Positions 44,579-53,043 of a stretch of 64,000 nt of DNA are shown here, in pieces. A program made the translations under genes and the position numbers. Each line of letters begins with the position of its first letter. Position 1 is the first letter of the stretch. This stretch comes from Pseudoxanthomonas sp. GM95 (GTDB taxonomy: Bacteria > Pseudomonadota > Gammaproteobacteria > Xanthomonadales > Xanthomonadaceae). The stretch is from assembly GCF_900109775.1 (NCBI RefSeq), contig NZ_FOAX01000001.1, forward strand, positions 1,550,001-1,614,000, written 5' to 3'. The notes beneath the pieces were generated by a model that saw nothing but the letters and a program-made list of their open reading frames with translations, searched no databases and was not told where the DNA came from.

Positions 44579-45313
44579 TCACCAGGCGAGCGCTTCGCCG
44601 AGATAGCTATAGGTACCGTGCGGGCCCGCAGGTCCAATCAGCGCAAGGTCCACGCTGCTGCGCGCGCCCAGCGGAACGTCGATATCGCCTTCGCCGCGAT
44701 TCATGTCGGTGCGCACGTAGCCCGGATGGACGGCGTTGACCCGGATGTTCGTGTCCCGCAGCTCCCATGCCAGCTGCAGCGTCCAGGTGTTCACCGCAGC
44801 CTTGCTGACGATGTAGGCCGGGGTATTGAAGTCGTAGCTCGGCGAAGCTTCCTTGGTGTGCAGCGACAGCGAGCCCAGCAGGCTGGAGACATTCACGATG
44901 GTGGCGCTCGGCGCCAGGCGCAGCAGTGGCAGGAATGCCTGCGTCACTGCGATCAGGCCGAATAGATTGGTGTCAAACGTGTGGCGCCAGACGTCGAGCC
45001 GCTGTGCCGACGGCTTGCGCGCCGGATCATCCACCATCACCCCGGCGTTGTTGACCAGGATGTCGAGCTTGTCGTGCCATGCGCAGATGGAGGCGGCAGC
45101 GGCATCGATGCTGCCAGCATCGGTGACGTCCAGGCACAGCGCTTCGACATCGAGTCCTTCAGCACGCAGGCATAGCGCTGAGGCCACCGCACGCGGCCAA
45201 TCCCGGCCCGCGAGGTAGACCCGAACGCCCTCCTGGGCAAGCTGGCGGGCTGTTTCAAGCCCGATGCCACGCGTTGCGCCCGTGACCACGGCGACCTTTT
45301 GCGTACTGCCCAT
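44579..45313 (-). CDS. Short-chain dehydrogenase, carbonyl-reductase-like
   Basis: A 244-residue classical SDR. Cofactor motif TGATRGIG is at about 11-18, LDILVNNAGVMVDDP gives the NNAG box, the catalytic Ser is in ATIVNVSSLLGSLS, and AYIVSKAAVNTWT carries YxxxK. VNAVHPGYVRTDMN follows. The arrangement resembles plant-type carbonyl/menthone reductases. GGAGG lies five bases before the ATG, a textbook site. It converges with the efflux operon, stop to stop over about 30 bases. Substrate unknown. Confidence 0.87.
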   Translation of the reverse strand: MGSTQKVAVVTGATRGIGLETARQLAQEGVRVYLAGRDWPRAVASALCLRAEGLDVEALCLDVTDAGSIDAAAASICAWHDKLDILVNNAGVMVDDPARKPSAQRLDVWRHTFDTNLFGLIAVTQAFLPLLRLAPSATIVNVSSLLGSLSLHTKEASPSYDFNTPAYIVSKAAVNTWTLQLAWELRDTNIRVNAVHPGYVRTDMNRGEGDIDVPLGARSSVDLALIGPAGPHGTYSYLGEALAW

Positions 45314-45468
45314 GCGAACCTCCAGGGCAGCGGTGCCCACGTTGGTGATCTGCATCGGCCATGCGCCCTGCAGATGCGCACTGTGCGCATGGGTTTACCG
45401 TAAGCGGGCGGTGGCAGGGCTCACAAGATCGCGACGATGCGACGCTGCGCTTCTGCGAATGCAGCAAT

Positions 45469-46095
45469 TCAGTCGATCGTGATGATGCCGCGCTTCAGTG
45501 CGATGGTAACAGCGTGGGTCCGGTCATTCGCATCGAGCTTGGACATGATGCTACGCATATGGGTTTTGACCGTGGCCTCACCGAGGGTGAGGATCTTGCC
45601 GACCGCCTTGTTGGAATTTCCCAAGGCCACCAGGCGCAAGATCTCCACTTCCCGCTCGCTCAAGCGCTGTCCACTGAGATGAGACATCACGTCACCTGCA
45701 ATCTCGGTGGAGAGCACCCGTCGTCCGGAGAAGACGTCGCGGACCATGTTCACCAGGTCCTTGCGCATCATGTCCTTGAGCATGTAGCCAGAGACGCCGG
45801 CAGCGAATGCATGGAAGACATGCATGTCCCCACGAAACGTGGTCAACATGATCATCTTGGCCGTGGGATCTTCGGCGTGGACCGAGCGTGCGAATTCATG
45901 TCCATCCATGTTCGGCATCTGCAGATCCACCAGGATGACGTCCGGGCGTAACGCACGGAACTGGACCAACGCTTCTGCGCCGTCGCCCGCTTCTCCCACG
46001 ACTCGCATATCCGGTTGCTGATTCAGCAGCAACGCGATTCCGTCCCGCATGAGCGGATGGTCATCGATCACAAGTATGCGGATAGGTTGGTCCAT
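45469..46095 (-). CDS. NarL/LuxR-type response regulator
   Basis: A 208-residue two-component regulator. The receiver domain has the acidic pair Asp11/Asp12, phospho-acceptor Asp57 in ILVDLQMPNMDG, MLTTFRGD and the Lys in YMLKDMMRKD. The LuxR helix-turn-helix covers about 143-205 (LSEREVEILRLVALGNSNKAV and ATVKTHMRSIMSKL). It is the obvious partner of the histidine kinase at 46690-49782, although the AraC-type gene lies between them on the other strand. The start is taken at MDQPIRIL rather than eight codons earlier. Confidence 0.9.
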   Translation of the reverse strand: MDQPIRILVIDDHPLMRDGIALLLNQQPDMRVVGEAGDGAEALVQFRALRPDVILVDLQMPNMDGHEFARSVHAEDPTAKMIMLTTFRGDMHVFHAFAAGVSGYMLKDMMRKDLVNMVRDVFSGRRVLSTEIAGDVMSHLSGQRLSEREVEILRLVALGNSNKAVGKILTLGEATVKTHMRSIMSKLDANDRTHAVTIALKRGIITID

Positions 46096-46304
46096 GCACG
46101 TCGTCCAGTCTCGATCCATAGGGGGAGCCGCGACGGCGCCGCTAGCCTAGCCCTCGTGGCTCACCTCTGCCTCCCCCAAAAGGCGTAGCGAAACCTAAGC
46201 CTTCATGGCGCCGGGCGCCAGCCTGTCGGGTGATTTCAGCAGAGCACCGCCTTCCTAGCATGTCCGCATCCGTCGTCAGGAAGCACGCTGGAGGCTGGTT
46301 GACC

Positions 46305-46820
46305 ATGGCATCGACTTGCACGCAGGAAGAACAGGACACGGCCGAGGGCCGCTCTAAGGCCCCAGAGCGGGTCAATCCGCTCTCCCCAGACCAGCTGGAG
46401 CGCGCCTTGCGATTCATCGACCGAGAGCTCAGTCGCGTCCTGCGCCTGGAAGATGTGGCGCGCCAGGTCCACCTGAGCCGCTTCCAGTTCTCCCGGAAGT
46501 TCAGCGTCACCACCGGATCCAGCTTCACGGCGTACCTGACCCAGCGACGCGTGGCGATCGCGCGTGCGCGGCTGGCTGAGAACGTGCGCTTGTCGATGAC
46601 GCACCTGGCTCAGGATCTTGGCTTCTGCGACCAGGCGCACTTCAGCAACGCCTTCCGTAAGCAAACAGGCTACTCGCCACGCGAGTTCCTCAAGCAGTGC
46701 GCCGCCCAAGCAACGATGCCGCCCGTACCCGCCATCCCAGGCGATCGCAGATTGCCAGAAGCACGGACATGCCAGGTCGCCGGCGCGCATACGCTGAAGC
46801 CGCTGGCACACGCACTGTAA
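46305..46820 (+). CDS. AraC-family regulator, HTH domain only
   Basis: A 171-residue protein consisting almost entirely of the AraC DNA-binding domain (about 25-125): FIDRELSRVLRLEDVARQVHLSRFQFSRKFSVTTG, then AIARARLAENVRLSMTHLAQDLGFCDQAHFSNAFRKQTGYSPREF. There is no ligand-binding domain. The start at 46305 has GGAGG ten bases upstream; ATG 46260 is an alternative. The last 44 codons overlap the 3' end of the histidine kinase gene on the opposite strand. Short AraC proteins of this kind often regulate neighbouring efflux or stress genes. Confidence 0.82.
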   Translation: MASTCTQEEQDTAEGRSKAPERVNPLSPDQLERALRFIDRELSRVLRLEDVARQVHLSRFQFSRKFSVTTGSSFTAYLTQRRVAIARARLAENVRLSMTHLAQDLGFCDQAHFSNAFRKQTGYSPREFLKQCAAQATMPPVPAIPGDRRLPEARTCQVAGAHTLKPLAHAL

Positions 46821-49782
46821 CCACCGCCCCGGAGCCGTCGGTCACGTTGCAGGCTTCAACCGAGCCGCCCACGCGCTGGGCGCGCTCGCGCATACCCGCC
46901 AGTCCCCAATGCCCGTCCCGGCCTCCAGCGCTCAGCACCTCGTCCGGGATACCGATCCCGTCATCGATAACCTGAACGCTGAATGCGCGCGCGTCGTAAA
47001 CGACGGCGACCTTGATGTTGGTCGCTTGCGAGTGCCGGAGTGCGTTGACCAATGCCTCTGACACGATCTTCTTGATCTCGTCTGTGGCTTCGGGCGTCAT
47101 CTCCACCCGCTCACCTTCTTCGCTCATGGTGAAGCGAACTCGGCTTCCGCCGCGTAGCGACTCCAGGATCTCCCTGAAGTAGTCACTGAGGTCAATGGCA
47201 CCTTCCAGGCCGCGAAGATCGCCCAGCCTCTCACGCCCTTCGCGCACCAACGTGTCCGCATTATCCAGCGCTGTTTCCAGCGATCTGCGGTTCGGGTCAC
47301 CTTGGGTCAGCCCATCGCTCAGCACCTGCAGATGCAGCATCAAACCCTGGATGCCCTGAAGCATGGTGTCGTGCAGATCTCGCGCAATGCGCTCACGCTC
47401 TTTCGAACGCTCCCGCAGCCGATCCCTGACCTGAGCCGCTACCTGTAAAGATCGCAACCAGAACGCAAACCAGAGCACCAGCCCGCCGATCACGACCACC
47501 AGGGCCTTGAACCAAAGATGCTCGTGGAAGAACAGCGGCACCTCGATCCTGCTCTGCGCGCCAACCTTGTCCCAGACGCCATCCTCATTGGCTGCAATCA
47601 CGCTGAAGACATGATTGCCTGAGGGTAAATTGCTGTAGCTGGCCTGATTAACACCGTGGACCTCGCGCCATCCCTCATCGACGCCTTCCAAGCGGTAGCG
47701 GTAGCGCACCTTGGCCGGATCGGTCATCGAGGGTGCAGCGAACTCTACCGAGAACGCGCGCGTCCCCTGCGGCAGCGAGATCTCGCTTCCTGCACGCACG
47801 GTGGTCCGGTCCGTCGAGACGGTCAGGATCTTGGCCCGTGGCGCAACGACGTTGCGCGGGATGTTCTCAGGGTTGATACGGACGATATTGGCAGCAGAGA
47901 ACCAAAGCGTTCCGTCATCCGCCTCCGCCGCGTTGGGGAGAGGCGGGGTCGGCGTGGCGCTCCCTTTAAGGCCATCGCGGAAATCAAACATCTCCGCGCG
48001 CACGGCGATCGAAGGCGTGCGCATGAAAGCGGCAAGCTCGGCCTTCGGGATCCGCACCAGCCCGTTGGATTGGTTTATCCACAAATCACCGCCCCGGGTC
48101 AGCAGCAGCGAGCTGACGCCCATCAACCCAACGCTGGCGCGCAGGCGTACGAACTTGTCCGCCAATAGCAGGTCCACGCCTTCTTCGCCTCCGATGGCAA
48201 CCAGGTCTGCACGCGCGGCGACGCTATAGACCGTTCCCACGCCCACACCTTGTTCGGGCCCATATTCCTTCAGTGTGTGGCCGGCGATGGCGAAGATCTT
48301 GTTGTTCGCATACCCGGCCCAGAAACGCCCATCCTCGCCTAGGGCGTAGGAGCGCCCATAGCGCGGCATCTCGGTGAACCCGCCGCGATCCATCCACTGA
48401 CCGTCGTGCCAGCGATAGGTGCCTCCAGGATGGGCCGTGAACCAGACGCCCCCAGCCTGGTCGACGCCAATGGCGGCCACATAGGCGCCATCAGGCATCT
48501 CGGGAAGGGCGAGCGTGGTGATGCGTCCATCCTTGATCTGGACCAGCGCGCGTTGATTGCGTCCGCCAATCCAGACCGTGCCAGCGGCATCCTCGTAAAT
48601 GCAGGTACCTTCCTTGATCGGCAGCGGCATGTTCGTCAACGCCGCGCCGCCTTGGCTCAAGCCGGTCTCGTAGCTGAGCACCATCAGGCCATTGCCCGTC
48701 GCCGCCAGCCCGCCCGACTGGCCCACCCATGGCTCGATCAAGCGATTGGTGCGCAACCGCGCAAGCCCATCATAGGTGGCTGCCCAGTAATTCCCTTCCC
48801 GGTCGGCTAAAAGATCCCTCGCCGCAAGTTTGCCGAGCGCATCGTCCTGCTCAACGATGGCCTGCCTCGGGAACGCGCCATTCGCATCCGAAGCCTGGTT
48901 GGGATTGGCATTGGCCACGCGCAAGCCAACCTCTCCCGCCATCACAAGTACATCGGTGCCGACCGACATGACCAAGTGGCCTTTTTCCCCCGGCCAGCGC
49001 TGGATCGCCTTGGCGGAAGTAAAGGCCGTCAGCCCGTACTGGATATCCTGATACCAGACCGTGCCGTCGGCAGATTGGGTGAAGTGTCCCGCCTCTGCCT
49101 GCGTAGAGAGCTTGGCGATCGCGCCGCTTCTCGGGTCACGACGTAGCACTCCCTCGCTGGAGGCAATCCAGAGTGCATCGTCCTGTGCACGGAAAGCTGA
49201 GTAGTAGGTCGTCCGATAGGCATCCACAGGTGGAAGGATGGATTTCCAAGCATCGGCACTGCGCATCAGGACATCGTTGCTCGTCACGGCGACTGGTTGA
49301 TTCGAAGGCGCCATCAAGAGCTGACGAATCGGCCCGACAGCCGCGGGCAAGTACTCTTCCTGCTTCAGGACAGCATCTTCAAGCAGCGTGACACGGCTTC
49401 TTGCTCCGACCCAAAGGCCGTTGTTGTCAGTCGCAGCCAGCGCCCAGATCCCGGACGGCACGGCGGCATACAGCGGCGGCTCCATGCGCGTGAAATGCAC
49501 GCCATCAAATCGGTACAGGCCTGTCCCGGTGCCCAACCACATGAAGCCGTCGGAGGTCATGGCCAAGGCCCTGACGTCCGAAGGTGCGCCTTCCGGAATG
49601 CCCCAGGTGCTGACCGTGTAGCGCGGCCCAACAGGAAACGCATGGGCTGCACTTGAAAGACTTGCCAGAACAAATGGCACCAGCAGGAAAGCCAGCACTT
49701 TTCGACAAGCCGAGGCCAAGCGCGCAAGTTCTTCGACTGTGCCTGAAGTCAGCAACCGATACGCAGAAGTGCGCTTGCCCAT
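46690..49782 (-). CDS. Two-component sensor histidine kinase with beta-propeller sensor
   Basis: A 1030-residue membrane sensor. It has a signal/anchor near 25-47, then about fourteen two-component-propeller repeats (WGIPEGAPSDVRALAMTSDGFMWLGTGTGLYRFDG is the first) forming two periplasmic propellers, a Y_Y_Y domain (YRYRLEGVDEGWREV), one membrane helix (LVVVIGGLVLWFAFWL) and a HisKA_3 dimerisation helix with phospho-acceptor His804 in ERIARDLHDTMLQG. The HATPase follows (EALVNALRHSQAT, DDGIGIP, GHWGLAGMRERA). ATG 49782 follows AGGA by seven bases. It lacks the receiver and AraC output of Bacteroides hybrids and pairs with the regulator at 45469. Confidence 0.9.
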   Translation of the reverse strand: MGKRTSAYRLLTSGTVEELARLASACRKVLAFLLVPFVLASLSSAAHAFPVGPRYTVSTWGIPEGAPSDVRALAMTSDGFMWLGTGTGLYRFDGVHFTRMEPPLYAAVPSGIWALAATDNNGLWVGARSRVTLLEDAVLKQEEYLPAAVGPIRQLLMAPSNQPVAVTSNDVLMRSADAWKSILPPVDAYRTTYYSAFRAQDDALWIASSEGVLRRDPRSGAIAKLSTQAEAGHFTQSADGTVWYQDIQYGLTAFTSAKAIQRWPGEKGHLVMSVGTDVLVMAGEVGLRVANANPNQASDANGAFPRQAIVEQDDALGKLAARDLLADREGNYWAATYDGLARLRTNRLIEPWVGQSGGLAATGNGLMVLSYETGLSQGGAALTNMPLPIKEGTCIYEDAAGTVWIGGRNQRALVQIKDGRITTLALPEMPDGAYVAAIGVDQAGGVWFTAHPGGTYRWHDGQWMDRGGFTEMPRYGRSYALGEDGRFWAGYANNKIFAIAGHTLKEYGPEQGVGVGTVYSVAARADLVAIGGEEGVDLLLADKFVRLRASVGLMGVSSLLLTRGGDLWINQSNGLVRIPKAELAAFMRTPSIAVRAEMFDFRDGLKGSATPTPPLPNAAEADDGTLWFSAANIVRINPENIPRNVVAPRAKILTVSTDRTTVRAGSEISLPQGTRAFSVEFAAPSMTDPAKVRYRYRLEGVDEGWREVHGVNQASYSNLPSGNHVFSVIAANEDGVWDKVGAQSRIEVPLFFHEHLWFKALVVVIGGLVLWFAFWLRSLQVAAQVRDRLRERSKERERIARDLHDTMLQGIQGLMLHLQVLSDGLTQGDPNRRSLETALDNADTLVREGRERLGDLRGLEGAIDLSDYFREILESLRGGSRVRFTMSEEGERVEMTPEATDEIKKIVSEALVNALRHSQATNIKVAVVYDARAFSVQVIDDGIGIPDEVLSAGGRDGHWGLAGMRERAQRVGGSVEACNVTDGSGAVVTVRVPAASAYARRRPGMSVLLAICDRLGWRVRAASLLGRRTA

Positions 49783-50097
49783 GTGCAGATCCTGACCTCG
49801 GAAGAATTGGACTGATCGCTTGGCCAATGACCTCCAAGCGCTGCCGGTGCCTGCTCCCCTACGCGCTCGCGGTAGACGAAATCTCCATGCGCTTAAGGCC
49901 AATGGCGCAATGCTAGTCACGCCTGGCACGTCCGATCAATCCTTTTTTGCTCGGAATCAGCTGCTTTCAAAACAAAGATGTTAACGGCAAACATTTACAA
50001 GCTCGGCGCCGGTCCACGTGCCACATTCAAATTCTCACATCACGACTCACTCCGGCTTCCCGCCGGAACCTCACCCCCCCCCTCATTGGAGGTCGCG
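49783..50097. other. Divergent intergenic region
   Basis: A 315-base gap between the sensor kinase (leftward) and the third NmrA-like gene (rightward). No gene or convincing operator is seen. A CTCCGGCTTCCCGCCGGAA imperfect hairpin lies at about 50050-50068, just before the GGAGG of the NmrA-like gene. Confidence 0.4.
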
Positions 50098-50859
50098 ATG
50101 GACAACAAGCGTGTGGTGCTGATCGGAGATTCTGGTGTCATCGGTAACTTTCTGAGCGAACGCTTGACCGCGTCGGGCTGGAAGATCGTGCGCCTTGGCG
50201 ACATTGATGTTTCTCAGAACAAGGCGCTGGAGAAGCTCAAGGCTGCACTTCAACGAAGTGATGTGGTGATCGACCTGACCACGCCACCGAGCTACGAATC
50301 CAAGGTTTGCCGGGAGTACCTCGTGACGATGACCAGGCGACTGCTTAAAGAAGAAGTGGGCGCGAAGATCAGTCACCACATCCTGCTGTCGACCGTAGGC
50401 GCCGATCGCCTCCCAGGCAATGGCTACTTCGAGGCAAAGGCCGCACAGGAGGCGGTGGTGGAAGCCGCCAGTGTTCCATTCTCCATCATCAGGAGCACAC
50501 CCCTGTTCGACGTCATTCCCGGTATCGCCAACGCCAGTGGTAGTAGCGGCAACATCAAGGTCTCCACGGCAATGTTCCAGCCCATCGCCTCAGAAGATGT
50601 TGCCCTGGCCCTGGCCGATGCGGCATCCGGACGCCCCATGTACGGCTGCGTGGATCTGGCAGGCCCGGAGCGCGCACCGTTTGACGAATTCATGCGCCGC
50701 TATCTGGCGATCCTCGGGGATCAGCGCTGCGTTGAGGCTGACCCCAAGGCGACCTACTTCGGCGGCCGTACAAGCCAGATGTCGCTGGTTCCCGTCAGAT
50801 CGGCACGCATCGGACGTACAAGCCTATCGGCTTGGTGCGAAAGCACTGCAGTGCACTGA
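50098..50859 (+). CDS. NmrA-like NAD(P)-binding protein, paralogue 3
   Basis: A 253-residue atypical SDR with degenerate cofactor motif GDSGVIGNFL in place of GGxGxIG. Conserved blocks shared with paralogues 1 and 2 are SDVVIDLTTPPSYESKV, SHHILLSTVGADRLPGNGYFEAKAAQEAVVEAASVPFSIIRSTPLFDV and FQPIASEDVALALADA. The altered glycine motif and STPLF in place of ATQFF/STQFF suggest changed cofactor use. GGAGG lies five bases before the ATG. The LysR gene follows by 37 bases in the same direction. Confidence 0.82.
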   Translation: MDNKRVVLIGDSGVIGNFLSERLTASGWKIVRLGDIDVSQNKALEKLKAALQRSDVVIDLTTPPSYESKVCREYLVTMTRRLLKEEVGAKISHHILLSTVGADRLPGNGYFEAKAAQEAVVEAASVPFSIIRSTPLFDVIPGIANASGSSGNIKVSTAMFQPIASEDVALALADAASGRPMYGCVDLAGPERAPFDEFMRRYLAILGDQRCVEADPKATYFGGRTSQMSLVPVRSARIGRTSLSAWCESTAVH

Positions 50860-50896
50860 CGTTACTGCCCGCTCAACTCGACCCTCGCTATCTCAC

Positions 50897-51877
50897 ATGA
50901 CCGCACAGCCACCGCCGATCGACAGCCTGGCCGCCAGCTTTTCGGCGAGCTATGCCGGCGTTGTCGCTTTCATCGCCGTTGCCAATGAAGGCAGTTTCGT
51001 CCGTGCGGCCGAGAAGCTCGGCGTAGGCCGCTCGGCGATCAGCAGGAGCGTGCAGAAGCTGGAGGGCCAGATAGGCGTCCGGCTGTTCCAGCGCACAACG
51101 CGCACTACGTCGCTCACGCGCGAGGGCGAGTTGTTCTACGAGAACTGCAAGCCTGGGGTTGCCCGGGTGGTGCAGGCTATCGAGGACATGTACGAGCTGC
51201 GCGAAGGACCCTTGCGCGGCCGGCTTCGGGTCCAGGCGGGACTCGGCTTTGGTCGGCACGTGATCGCGCCTCTGGTTTCAGAGTTCGGCCAGCGGCACCC
51301 CCAGGTGTCCTTGGAACTGGTCCTCGATGATCGGCCGATCAATTTTGCAGGCGATCGGATCGATGTCGCTTTCCTCGATGGGTCGCTCGATGATGCCCAG
51401 ATCGTGGCGCGGCGACTGATCCCCATGCAGTGGGTTGTGTGCGCCTCCCCTGCGTACCTGAAGGAACGCGGGGCGCCGACCACGTTGGACTCGTTGTCCA
51501 AGCATGCCAGCGTCTCCGAGATCGCCACCAATGGCCGGTCACGCTCCTGGAAGTTCCACGTTAATGGGCAACGCCAGATCTATGCGCCCCCCTCCAGCCT
51601 CGGCTTCAACGATCCGGCGCTCGTACTGGACCAAGTGCTTGCGGGACGAGGCTTGGCCCAGCTACCCGCGTACCAGGTGGCCCACCATTTGTCCCAAGGT
51701 CGCCTGGTGGCCTGCTTGGGCGACCTGACGCCGGACGACGACGGGCATTTTGTCGCCTACCTCAGCCGGGAGCACATGCCGAACCGTCTCAGGCAGTTTG
51801 TTGATTTCATGGTGGAGCGCGTACGCCTGCTGGATATCGATTGCAGCGGCTTCCTGGCCAGGGCGGCGTTGCCCTAG
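50897..51877 (+). CDS. LysR-family transcriptional regulator
   Basis: A 326-residue LysR protein. The helix-turn-helix is at about 18-75 (FIAVANEGSFVRAAEKLGVGRSAISRSVQKLEGQIGVRLFQRT) and the effector domain from about 105 (GPLRGRLRVQAGLGFGRHVIAP) resembles the DsdC/CrgA-like class. The QRTTRTTSLTREGELFYE wing is typical. It is downstream of NmrA-like paralogue 3 and probably cotranscribed. No ribosome site is obvious before the ATG, which fits translational dependence on the upstream gene. Confidence 0.87.
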   Translation: MTAQPPPIDSLAASFSASYAGVVAFIAVANEGSFVRAAEKLGVGRSAISRSVQKLEGQIGVRLFQRTTRTTSLTREGELFYENCKPGVARVVQAIEDMYELREGPLRGRLRVQAGLGFGRHVIAPLVSEFGQRHPQVSLELVLDDRPINFAGDRIDVAFLDGSLDDAQIVARRLIPMQWVVCASPAYLKERGAPTTLDSLSKHASVSEIATNGRSRSWKFHVNGQRQIYAPPSSLGFNDPALVLDQVLAGRGLAQLPAYQVAHHLSQGRLVACLGDLTPDDDGHFVAYLSREHMPNRLRQFVDFMVERVRLLDIDCSGFLARAALP

Positions 51878-52035
51878 CGATGGCGCCGCTTGACCATGAG
51901 ATGCCGGGCTCGCAAGCGATCAGAACGACGCGCGCGCACGACATGCTTGGAGCCGTGCTGTCTGACTTCCTGACCACTGCACAGCACGACGAGTAACAAG
52001 GCCATCATCAACAGGCCAATTGATTCAACACTCAT
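51874..52035 (-). CDS. Small membrane protein candidate (53 residues)
   Basis: A 53-residue open frame: one hydrophobic helix near the N-terminus (IGLLMMALLLVVLC, residues 6-19) followed by a strongly basic tail (RARRSDRLRARHLM and KRRHR end). GAGGA lies eight bases before the ATG. This single-helix, positive-inside layout is common in bacterial small membrane proteins. It overlaps the LysR stop by four bases on the opposite strand. There is no homologue I can name; it could still be chance. Confidence 0.45.
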   Translation of the reverse strand: MSVESIGLLMMALLLVVLCSGQEVRQHGSKHVVRARRSDRLRARHLMVKRRHR

Positions 52036-52392
52036 GGGAGGCTTCCTCAAGGATGAGCCTGGGAGGACAAGGCACCACCAAGACTCGGGCCACTATCGTG
52101 TGCGCCCAGGCACCCCGAGGGTAGATCTCAGAGACGGCGCAGATTGCTTCCATGCGAGCACCAATCGCCGTCTCCGCTTTCAAAGTGCTCGCGCAAAGAC
52201 CTATGTCTTGATTTTCCGGGCATTCGGCACCGGTAAAGAGCATCACCTGGCACGCAAGTCCTGGCAGTTGCATTGTTGATCTGCAGGCAACGAGGCGTAT
52301 CCCGACACGGAGCTACCGACCGACTGACGCCAGGACTATCGTCGTTTGGTGGGCATGTGCTCACCCTTTAGACCGATGACCTGCGTTTTGCC
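52036..52392. other. Intergenic region without a recognised gene
   Basis: This 357-base stretch lies between the small membrane-protein candidate and the OsmC-like gene. Only short frames without ribosome sites occur. The promoter of the OsmC-like gene is expected at its right end. Confidence 0.4.
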
Positions 52393-52884
52393 ATGAGTCC
52401 CTTGCACCCCCCCCCGCTCAACCTGCTCGACAAGTTTCATGGCACCGAGCCGCTGCCGCTGTATACCGCACGCGTCTGTGTGGAAGGCGGCGAATCCGGA
52501 CACGGCCGGGCGTCGGGACGCGTGCGTTCGGACGATGGCGCCCTAGTCGCCGATCTCAGACTCCCGGTCGAGCTCGGTGGACCGGGCGGTGGCACCAATC
52601 CCGAGCAGTTGCTGGCTGCCGGGTATGCCTCCTGCTTCCACGGCGTGTTGGTGCTTTTTGCGTCCAATTCCGGCATTGCGCTGACGGATCTTTCGATCGA
52701 CGCAGCTGTCACCTTCGCCCGTGATCCGGTCGACGGTCTGTTTCAACTCTCTGCGAACGTTGTGGTGCACATGCCAGGCATGGATCCAAGGCAAGCGGCG
52801 GCGCTGGTCCGACAGGCAGAGAGAACTTGCCCATATACCAAGATGTTCCGGTTGGGAATCAGCCACTCCATCGTCGTTGCATAG
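52393..52884 (+). CDS. OsmC/Ohr-family peroxiredoxin
   Basis: A 163-residue thiol peroxidase for organic hydroperoxides. The reactive cysteines are Cys81 in LLAAGYASCFHGVL and Cys146 in AERTCPYTKMFR, with the NPEQLLAAGYASC block of Ohr proteins. The N-terminal LPLYTARVCVEGGESGHGRA is also Ohr-like. Ohr proteins reduce peroxides with lipoyl or dihydrolipoamide partners. Length is about 20 residues more than usual because of the polar N-terminus. It precedes the haloperoxidase-like hydrolase in the same direction. Confidence 0.9.
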   Translation: MSPLHPPPLNLLDKFHGTEPLPLYTARVCVEGGESGHGRASGRVRSDDGALVADLRLPVELGGPGGGTNPEQLLAAGYASCFHGVLVLFASNSGIALTDLSIDAAVTFARDPVDGLFQLSANVVVHMPGMDPRQAAALVRQAERTCPYTKMFRLGISHSIVVA

Positions 52885-53043
52885 CCGTTCTTACGCAGCG
52901 CGCGCTGTGTCGCCACTGATATCGGCCTCTACTGAAGACACCGCCGGTAAGTGCCGCATCACGATCCAAGAATTCAGGCGCGACTTGAATTCAATTGAAG
53001 CACCGCTGCGCGCCGCGCAGTGCGTTACGCAAGGAGCCCTCCT

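Noticed and set aside
52025..52273. 82-codon leftward frame as a gene
   Set aside because: No ribosome site, unusual composition, and it overlaps the better supported 53-codon candidate.
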